A DNA stretch of 6,355 nucleotides. It comes from JBCCRH01 sp039208045. GTDB taxonomy: Bacteria; Bacteroidota; Bacteroidia; Chitinophagales; Saprospiraceae. The stretch is from NCBI GenBank assembly GCA_039208045.1, contig JBCCRH010000367.1, positions 1 through 6,355 on the forward strand. The letters are read 5' to 3'. This document shows, piece by piece, positions 1 to 4,791 of the stretch. The notes beneath the pieces were generated by a model. That model saw nothing but the letters and a program-made list of their open reading frames with translations, was not told the DNA's origin and searched no databases. Numbering within the stretch: position 1 is the stretch's first letter; each line of letters opens with the position of its first letter. The position numbers were made by a program, and so were the translations under genes.

Positions 1-35
1 GATTGAAAAAAATAGAAAAACCCTCATCTTTTCTT

Positions 36-494
36 CTACTGCCCCATCTTCAACCACTCCTCATAAGAAACTACTCGCTTTTCTTCACTAGATTTTGGTT
101 CACCAGGAAGTATTCCAATAAATTCAAGGTAATGGCCATCTGGATCGTTAAAATAGATAGATATGGCTGGCATCCAACAAAAAACCATTGGTTTATCGTT
201 GGTGTCATTCAGAAAGTTCCAATAGTTCAAATGATGAGATTTCAGGAAAGCCACAGACTCATTTAATACCCATTCTGGGTCACATTCAAAGGCAAAATGT
301 CGAGGATCAATCTCTGCTTTTGGTTTTTCCCATAGCCCCAGCATAAACTGTTTTTCATGCCCAATCCAAAAAAATGCAGCTCTGCGTTCGACGCTGTAGC
401 GACACAGTTTTAATTCAAGGACTTTTTCATAAAATTCTACCGAACGGTCAAGATGTTCAACAAATAAGTGAGTTTCATATAGTCCTTTTATCAT
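36..494 (-). CDS. VOC (glyoxalase / fosfomycin-resistance fold) family protein
   Basis: This 152-residue protein has the size and pattern of a vicinal-oxygen-chelate (VOC) protein built of two beta-alpha-beta-beta-beta modules. The first module opens with a Thr-His pair (His9) followed by the typical DRSVEFYEKVL helix (16-26). The second module ends with NDPDGHYLEFIG (116-127), a hallmark of the family. The predicted metal ligands are His9, His66 (in RHFAFEC) and Glu124, matching the His-His-Glu triad of FosA/FosB-like and related enzymes. VOC members include glyoxalase I, extradiol dioxygenases and fosfomycin thiol transferases. The substrate cannot be told from the sequence, and a resistance role should not be assumed. 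The ATG at 494 has no Shine-Dalgarno sequence and lies 21 bp after the preceding gene's stop, so it is probably the last gene of the four-gene minus-strand unit. No convincing terminator hairpin follows it before the window edge. Confidence 0.9.
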   Translation of the reverse strand: MIKGLYETHLFVEHLDRSVEFYEKVLELKLCRYSVERRAAFFWIGHEKQFMLGLWEKPKAEIDPRHFAFECDPEWVLNESVAFLKSHHLNYWNFLNDTNDKPMVFCWMPAISIYFNDPDGHYLEFIGILPGEPKSSEEKRVVSYEEWLKMGQ

Positions 495-515
495 AAAGTA
501 ATGATTTTCAATTGA

Positions 516-995
516 TTAAACCATACGCTTGTGCCAGCTTTCGCCTAATGGTTTGCACCAAGCTTGCTCAAATTCGGCTTTGGTTTTGACGAGTGTATCG
601 AATACCGGCGTTTCATCGGTAAGCGTTCCATTTGCGTAAAGCTCGGCAAATTTCATTCTGGGGGCGGCCTCTACCCTACCGTTTAATTCGTAGGTAAAGG
701 TCATGCGGTCGAATAGATCGACGCCATATTCTGCTTGTAAGGCTTTCAGAAAAGCAACTGATTTATCAATGGAACAACCGCTGGCGCCAGCTTGGCTTTC
801 ATCAACCATTAGCACCACAAAGCGATTTTCGAGCAAATCGCCGTAGGCTTTTAAAGCGTTATTATGGCTTACCCAATTTACAACAAATTGTTGGATTAAC
901 TGCTTGATTTTCAGCGCTTCAGCAGCAGGGAATTCTTTGTTGGCTTGGTAAATCCAAACGCGGGTGGAGGGGGCGAGTTGGCTGTATTCGGTCAT
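516..995 (-). CDS. Conserved Bacteroidota protein of unknown function (often labelled 'ABC transporter ATPase')
   Basis: This 159-residue soluble protein has no signal peptide or membrane segment. From memory it belongs to a family conserved across Bacteroidota, recognisable by an N-terminal SxRVWIYQxN stretch (here 10-19), a central VDESQAGASGCSIDKSV block (64-80) and a following VDLFDRMTFTYE segment. Homologues are often named 'ABC transporter ATPase', but the sequence shows no Walker A loop (GxxxxGKS/T), no LSGGQ signature and no Walker B, and it is far shorter than an ABC ATPase domain, so that name is not supported. Cys74 and Asp77 within the central block are candidate functional residues; Cys146 near the C terminus is the only other cysteine. 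The gene sits downstream of two Fe-S electron-transfer genes and 21 bp before a VOC gene, all on the minus strand, which suggests cotranscription. Its function is unknown. Confidence 0.85.
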   Translation of the reverse strand: MTEYSQLAPSTRVWIYQANKEFPAAEALKIKQLIQQFVVNWVSHNNALKAYGDLLENRFVVLMVDESQAGASGCSIDKSVAFLKALQAEYGVDLFDRMTFTYELNGRVEAAPRMKFAELYANGTLTDETPVFDTLVKTKAEFEQAWCKPLGESWHKRMV

Positions 996-1000
996 GGTAT

Positions 1001-1109
1001 TTAGTTTAGGAGTTCTTTAGTTTAGGAGTTTAGGGGTTTGAGAGTTTGGGGGTTTTGGGTTACGGATTATGGGTTTTGGATTATGAGTTATGGGTTTTGG
1101 ATTGGGGGG
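1001..1109. repeat. G/T-rich degenerate repeat tract between genes
   Basis: The gap between the 159-residue gene and the CCG-protein gene is almost entirely simple-sequence-like DNA, G/T-rich on the plus strand. It contains two kinds of short direct repeat. A 14-bp unit, ttagtttaggagtt, occurs at 1001-1014 and 1017-1030. A 16-bp unit, ttatgggttttggatt, occurs at 1067-1082 and 1088-1103 (period 21). Runs of three or more G fall at 1033-1036, 1048-1052, 1057-1059, 1071-1073, 1092-1094 and 1104-1109. In a transcript from the minus strand the tract would be C/A-rich. There is no hairpin and no T9SS, phage or IS-like boundary. It looks like a slippage-expanded intergenic repeat, not a gene. Confidence 0.8.
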
Positions 1110-1892
1110 TTAGATGCCGTTGTTGTTGACGATGAGTTCGGCGAGGTCGTAGACCATTACTTCTTCTTGTTTGTCGGCAGCTTTGATACCGTCTTGCATC
1201 ATGGTGAGGCAGAAGGGACAATTGGCGGCCACGATGGATGCGCCGGTTTCTAGGGCTTCCTCTACCCTTTCGGTATTGATGCGTTTATTACCGGGTTCGT
1301 CTTCTTTCCACATTTGGGCACCGCCTGCGCCACAGCATAGGCCTTTGGTGCGGCAGCGCTTCATTTCTACTAAATCATTGTCTAGTGCCTGTAGCACGTT
1401 TCTGGGGGCTTCATATACCCCATTCACACGGCCCAAATAGCACGAGTCGTGGTAGGTAATCTTTTTGCCTTCAAAGGCACCGCCCTCCTTCATCTTGATG
1501 CGTCCCTCATTGATGAGTTGCTGCAATAATTGGGTATGGTGAATAACATCGTAGTTTCCACCCAATTCAGGATACTCATTTTTCAGTGTATTGAAGCAAT
1601 GCGGACAAGCAGTGACGATCTTTTTTACATTGTACATATTCAGTACTTCAATATTTTGTAGTGCTGAAATCTGAAATAGAAATTCGTTGCCTGCCCGGCG
1701 AGCAGGGTCGCCTGTGCAACTTTCCTCATTGCCCAAGATGGCAAACTCCATACCTACCTCATTCAATATTTTACAAAATGCAATGGTTACTTTTTGTGCT
1801 CTTGGATCAAAACTTCCTGCGCAGCCCACCCAGAATAGGATTTCTGGCTCTTTACCTTCGGCAGCATAGTCTGCCATTGTTTTTATTTGCAT
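1110..1892 (-). CDS. CCG-domain (Fe-S)-binding protein, HdrB/GlcF/LutA-like subunit
   Basis: This 260-residue cytosolic protein has two cysteine-rich CCG domains, as in heterodisulfide reductase subunit B, GlcF and LutA. Domain 1 has Cys24 (WVGCAGS), then ESCTGD with only one cysteine (Cys59) where the classic motif has a CC pair, then Cys96-Pro-His-Cys99. Domain 2 is complete: Cys151 (HDSCYLGR), Cys186-Cys187-Gly (LCCGAGG) and Cys225-Pro-Phe-Cys228. Such domains bind iron-sulfur clusters and act in electron transfer or disulfide-type chemistry. The single-cysteine first site is, as I recall, shared by EtfD-like relatives, so it is probably a family feature and not damage. The gene starts 51 bp after the membrane Fe-S gene, and the two together match the fused EtfD/HdrD layout. 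ATG 1892 is chosen over Met6 because AAGGA lies directly upstream and the reading is full length. The physiological electron donor, possibly an electron-transfer flavoprotein, is inferred and not shown. Confidence 0.9.
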   Translation of the reverse strand: MQIKTMADYAAEGKEPEILFWVGCAGSFDPRAQKVTIAFCKILNEVGMEFAILGNEESCTGDPARRAGNEFLFQISALQNIEVLNMYNVKKIVTACPHCFNTLKNEYPELGGNYDVIHHTQLLQQLINEGRIKMKEGGAFEGKKITYHDSCYLGRVNGVYEAPRNVLQALDNDLVEMKRCRTKGLCCGAGGAQMWKEDEPGNKRINTERVEEALETGASIVAANCPFCLTMMQDGIKAADKQEEVMVYDLAELIVNNNGI

Positions 1893-1943
1893 TCCTTACT
1901 TTGTTTCTATTGCTCTGATGACATCCATTTGCGGGTTCTGTTT

Positions 1944-3326
1944 TTACACCTCTTCTTTATCAAGCTGCGCCAGCTCTTTTGCCCACTTATCGCGATCATC
2001 TGGAATCGACCAGGCAGAACCACTATTCTCAATACTGTTGAACATAGGCAGCCAATCGGATGGGCCCTGTGAAAGTGTTAGTATCTCATAGCGGCGCATC
2101 TTTAGGATAGGCTCCAGTGGGTTAATTAATACGGGGCAAGCTTCTACACAAGCGTTGCAAGTGGTACAAGCGTGTAATTCCTCCTTACTGATATAATCGA
2201 ATAGGGACTTACCATCATCATAGTTGTCCTTTGTTAGGGTGGCCCCCTCTCCCCTCTTTTCTTCTTGTATAAATTCGATTTTGCCACTATCTAAATTCAA
2301 GCCTACTTCTACTGCTCGATCTCGGATATCCATCATCACTTTGCGTGGTGAAAGCTTTTTGCCTGTAATGTTAGCCGGACAAACAGAAGTACACCGCCCA
2401 CATTCTGTACAAGTATAGGCATCAAGTATATTTTTCCAGCTAAGGTCGAATATGTCCTTAGAACCGAACTCAGGTATTTCTTCATCCATTGGAATATCCT
2501 CCATAGCATCGGGGTTCATCATGCTTTTTACCTCTGCCGTAATGGATGGGATATTCTCCATTTTTCCACGTGATTCCAACTTGGCGTAGTAGGTGTTGGG
2601 AAAGGCTAAGAGGATGTGCAGATGCTTAGAATATGGTAGATAATTCAGAAAAGCGAATACTATAATTATATGTAACCACCAGCCAAAGCGCTCCACACCT
2701 ACCAGTGCGCTTTGATCTAACCCACCAAATAAAGCAGGCCCTAGCCAGCTACTCACCGCCAATGTGCCCGTATCTGGATAGTGGGTAGGATCAAGCTGTT
2801 GCAATAATACATCCGCTCCATTCATGCTGAAGATACCCACCAACAGTAAGATTTCTGCATACAGAATTAAATTGCCATCCAGCTTGGGCCAACCCGTCAT
2901 TTCATCCTTATGAAAACGTGGAATCTTGAGTAAATTACGGCGCGCCAAGAAAATAATGGTCGCTACAAATGCCAAAACGGATAGTATTTCTATAAAGCTA
3001 ATAGTGAAGGTGTATAGCCCTCCTAAGATTGGCGCAAAAAAGCGATGCACACCAAACAGGCCGTCTACAAATATCTCGATCAGCTCCACTTGAGTCATTA
3101 AGAAGGCAGCATAAATGAAAAAGTGGAACACTGCTGGCAAAATACGCTTAAACATCTTTTTTTGCCCAAAGGCAATTAAAAAGACATTTTGTAATCGCTT
3201 ACCGGTATCACCCTCAATAACTTCATCTTGTCCTAATAAAATGTTGCGCCGTATTTTCATGAATTGCTTTCCAGCAAAAAAGAAGGCAACACCGCTGAGT
3301 ACAATGAAAACAATTTGTTGGATCAT
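1944..3326 (-). CDS. Membrane protein with two [4Fe-4S] motifs (HdrD/EtfD N-terminal-like; NarI-like membrane part)
   Basis: This 460-residue protein has an N-terminal membrane part followed by a cytosolic ferredoxin-like part. Hydrophobic segments lie at about 3-22, 62-88, 98-128, 152-172 and 214-232. Histidines in or near them (His68, His94, His219, His235, His237) could ligate heme b, as in NarI/DsrM-like membrane subunits. Two [4Fe-4S] motifs follow: Cys306, Cys309, Cys312, Cys316-Pro and Cys387, Cys390, Cys393, Cys397-Pro. This is the layout of proteins that pass electrons between a soluble partner and the quinone pool. The downstream gene supplies the CCG domains that complete the fused EtfD/HdrD-type chain. 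The frame stays open to a TTG at 3365, but ATG 3326 is preferred: it is preceded by AAAGG, it starts right at the first membrane helix, and the extra 13 codons would cover an 18-bp palindrome. The electron partners are inferred. Confidence 0.9.
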   Translation of the reverse strand: MIQQIVFIVLSGVAFFFAGKQFMKIRRNILLGQDEVIEGDTGKRLQNVFLIAFGQKKMFKRILPAVFHFFIYAAFLMTQVELIEIFVDGLFGVHRFFAPILGGLYTFTISFIEILSVLAFVATIIFLARRNLLKIPRFHKDEMTGWPKLDGNLILYAEILLLVGIFSMNGADVLLQQLDPTHYPDTGTLAVSSWLGPALFGGLDQSALVGVERFGWWLHIIIVFAFLNYLPYSKHLHILLAFPNTYYAKLESRGKMENIPSITAEVKSMMNPDAMEDIPMDEEIPEFGSKDIFDLSWKNILDAYTCTECGRCTSVCPANITGKKLSPRKVMMDIRDRAVEVGLNLDSGKIEFIQEEKRGEGATLTKDNYDDGKSLFDYISKEELHACTTCNACVEACPVLINPLEPILKMRRYEILTLSQGPSDWLPMFNSIENSGSAWSIPDDRDKWAKELAQLDKEEV

Positions 3327-3340
3327 ACCTTTCAGATTGA

Positions 3341-3358
3341 TTAGCGAATTTTCGCTAA
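3341..3358. promoter_or_regulatory. 18-bp perfect palindrome in the divergent intergenic region
   Basis: The arms ttagcgaa (3341-3348) and ttcgctaa (3351-3358) are perfect reverse complements separated by 2 bp. The palindrome lies 14 bp upstream of the preferred ATG (3326) of the membrane Fe-S gene. It could be a binding site for a dimeric regulator or a small hairpin in the mRNA leader. A weak match to the Bacteroidota -7 box (TATTTTAG on the minus strand, 3362-3355) abuts it, but no matching -33 element was found. Its function is inferred. Confidence 0.4.
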
Positions 3359-3409
3359 AATACAACTAGTAAGAGATTTCTGGTAGTCTGCCACTAAAAT
3401 TAAGTGAAA

Positions 3410-3442
3410 TTTGCACCACCAGCTCCTAAATTCGTAGCTTTA
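3410..3442 (+). promoter_or_regulatory. Candidate Bacteroidota-type promoter for the phosphoribosyltransferase gene
   Basis: TTTG at 3410-3413 and TAGCTTTA at 3435-3442 are separated by 21 bp. This resembles the Bacteroidota consensus of a -33 TTTG and a -7 TAnnTTTG; only the last base of the -7 box differs. Transcription would begin near 3449, leaving a leader of about a dozen bases before ATG 3462. Short motifs of this kind arise by chance, so the call is tentative. Confidence 0.45.
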
Positions 3443-3461
3443 GCCTAACAAAAAGAGTCGC

Positions 3462-3962
3462 ATGCAGGTTCAAATTCTCAATCATCGACAAATCCAACAG
3501 AAGATTAAGCGATTGGCTATCGAAATCTTAGAGCACAATCATGCAGAGCAGGATCTGATTCTAGCAGGTATCAATAATAATGGAGTGGGTTTTGCACAAA
3601 TGCTATTGACCGAGTTGTTGCATCTGACCGATCAGGCCATCACTCTTACCCGCATTCGCCTCAACCCAGCTGACCCTATGAGTGGAGAAATCCACATAGA
3701 GATGCCTCCAGAACAGCTGAAAGACAAGGTCGTCATTATCGTTGACGATGTGGCCAATACAGGGCGTACCATATTTTATGCCTGTAAGCCTATTATGGAT
3801 ACCTTGCCCAAAAAGGTAGAAGTGGCCGTGCTAGTAGACCGTACCCACAAAGCATTCCCCATTAAAGTGGATTATTTTGGACTTTCCTTAGCTACTACCC
3901 TGATGGAAAATATAGATGTTAAGATTCGAGAGGTGGAGGAGTATGCTGTTTTTCTGAATTAA
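3462..3962 (+). CDS. PyrR-like phosphoribosyltransferase
   Basis: This 166-residue protein is a type I phosphoribosyltransferase. The PRPP-binding signature VIIVDDVANTGRT spans 91-103, with two adjacent Asp residues (95-96) and the Thr-Gly-Arg-Thr phosphate loop (100-103). The opening (ILNHRQIQQKIKRLAIEI) and the later VLVDRTHKAFPIKVDYFGLSL stretch (first half near residues 123-132) resemble PyrR, the bifunctional uracil phosphoribosyltransferase and pyr-operon attenuator of Firmicutes. The length fits but is slightly short for PyrR (about 180). No pyrimidine genes are nearby and no pyr-type attenuator is visible, so a regulatory role is not supported. It most likely transfers a phosphoribosyl group to a base such as uracil, but the substrate is undetermined. 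It diverges from the Fe-S genes, and its last 44 bp overlap the end of the convergent patatin gene. There is no Shine-Dalgarno sequence. Confidence 0.88.
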   Translation: MQVQILNHRQIQQKIKRLAIEILEHNHAEQDLILAGINNNGVGFAQMLLTELLHLTDQAITLTRIRLNPADPMSGEIHIEMPPEQLKDKVVIIVDDVANTGRTIFYACKPIMDTLPKKVEVAVLVDRTHKAFPIKVDYFGLSLATTLMENIDVKIREVEEYAVFLN

Positions 3963-4737
3963 GTGCTCCTAGCTGCTGTTTAATTTGGGCTACGTACTCT
4001 AAGCCTGTTTTGTACCCAATTTCATATAGCTCCGTATGCTTGTTAAATTGGAAAATACTGAAGTCATTTAAGCCTTCTGGTTCTATGAGTAGATCACAAT
4101 GATCGATATTGGGCATTGTATTAGCATGAATGGATAGCTCAAAACATCGAATAGCAATGCCAAAAACATTCTGGATATTCTTGTTGATGGCAAGTGCATG
4201 CGGAATCACATTCACACCTATAATATAGTCACAAGTATCCATCAAGGGAGCGACCAATAGATTATTGAGTAAGCCACCATCTACATAGAGTTGCCCTTCA
4301 ATTTCTACAGGTTTAAAAACCAATGGGATAGAGCAAGACGCAGTAACTACATCAAAAACATTTCCTCTTGACCAAATCTCGTGTTCTCCTGTGTTCAAAT
4401 TGACCACACCAATATGTAACTCCCGCTCTAACTTCTCGATCTTCTCTTCCGTAATGAATTTGGTTAGTCGTTCTCGCAGATAGTTGAGGTTGGTGAGCCC
4501 ATCAAGTGGGAGCACCACCTTAAAAATTTTGAAGATACTGGCATCTTTTACAAAATCTAGCATCTCCTCAGGGCTACAACCTGCCGCATAAAGGGCACCA
4601 GCTATAGAACCGGCACTAGTACCTGCCACTGCATGTGGAACAATATCATTTTCCAGTAAGGCTTTCAGTATACCAATATGGGCAATACCCTTTGCGCCGC
4701 CACCCGACAGTGCAATTCCAATTCTTATTTCTTCCAT
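3919..4737 (-). CDS. Patatin-like phospholipase family protein (RssA/YlbK-type)
   Basis: This 272-residue patatin-fold serine hydrolase probably cleaves acyl groups from phospholipids or other lipids. The conserved elements are in order: the glycine-rich oxyanion loop SGGGAKGIAHIG (11-22), the nucleophile elbow GTSAG (39-43, Ser41) and the DGG motif (Asp153) that completes the Ser-Asp dyad. The size fits the short bacterial RssA/YlbK/YchK group. No signal peptide, membrane helix or OMP domain is seen, so it is probably cytosolic. The frame is open to a GTG at 4755, but that codon lies inside the stem of a probable terminator. ATG 4737 is preferred and gives the usual N terminus, with the glycine loop about 10 residues in. 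The last 44 bp overlap the convergent phosphoribosyltransferase gene, and the C-terminal tail encoded there is Pro/Ser-rich. No promoter match was found between it and the upstream secreted-protein gene. Confidence 0.92.
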   Translation of the reverse strand: MEEIRIGIALSGGGAKGIAHIGILKALLENDIVPHAVAGTSAGSIAGALYAAGCSPEEMLDFVKDASIFKIFKVVLPLDGLTNLNYLRERLTKFITEEKIEKLERELHIGVVNLNTGEHEIWSRGNVFDVVTASCSIPLVFKPVEIEGQLYVDGGLLNNLLVAPLMDTCDYIIGVNVIPHALAINKNIQNVFGIAIRCFELSIHANTMPNIDHCDLLIEPEGLNDFSIFQFNKHTELYEIGYKTGLEYVAQIKQQLGALNSEKQHTPPPLES

Positions 4738-4744
4738 ATAATTG

Positions 4745-4781
4745 AAAAGAGCCACAGCTCCATTTTTTATTGCTGTGGCTC
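4745..4781 (-). terminator. Probable intrinsic terminator of the secreted T9SS protein gene
   Basis: A perfect 10-bp inverted repeat, gagccacagc (4749-4758) and gctgtggctc (4772-4781), encloses a 13-base loop. On the minus strand the stem is followed by TTTT (4748-4745). It begins 10 bases after the stop codon of the secreted protein gene, the usual place for a terminator. The U-run is short, so termination may be incomplete. The hairpin ends only 11 bases before the patatin ATG (4737), so it could also affect patatin expression as an intercistronic leader structure. Confidence 0.7.
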
Positions 4782-4791
4782 CTTTATGTAT

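Noticed and set aside
1..35. Possible terminator after the VOC gene
   Set aside because: T-rich runs are present on the minus strand, but the only stem seen is about six A/T pairs, too weak to call. Sequence beyond the edge is needed.
36..494. Reading the VOC protein as a fosfomycin-resistance gene
   Set aside because: The metal triad is shared by many VOC enzymes, and nothing in the sequence or its neighbours points to fosfomycin.
1033..1109. Canonical G-quadruplex
   Set aside because: Most loops between G-runs exceed 7 bases, so the usual pattern is not met. It is mentioned only as part of the repeat-tract finding.
1038..1253. Small plus-strand ORF with repeated YGFWI-like peptides
   Set aside because: The repeats are only the translation of the G/T-rich tract, and the rest is antisense to the well-supported CCG protein gene.
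1892..1944. The two Fe-S genes as a frameshifted single gene
   Set aside because: Both have complete ends, an ATG and stop, and a 51-bp non-coding gap. From memory, relatives in Bacteroidota also have two separate genes.
3327..3365. N-terminal extension of the membrane Fe-S protein to a TTG start at 3365
   Set aside because: TTG is rare, the 13 added residues are not typical of the family, and they would cover the palindrome. ATG 3326 begins at the first membrane helix with AAAGG just upstream.
4738..4755. N-terminal extension of patatin to a GTG start at 4755
   Set aside because: The GTG lies within the stem of the probable terminator. ATG 4737 gives the standard patatin N terminus.
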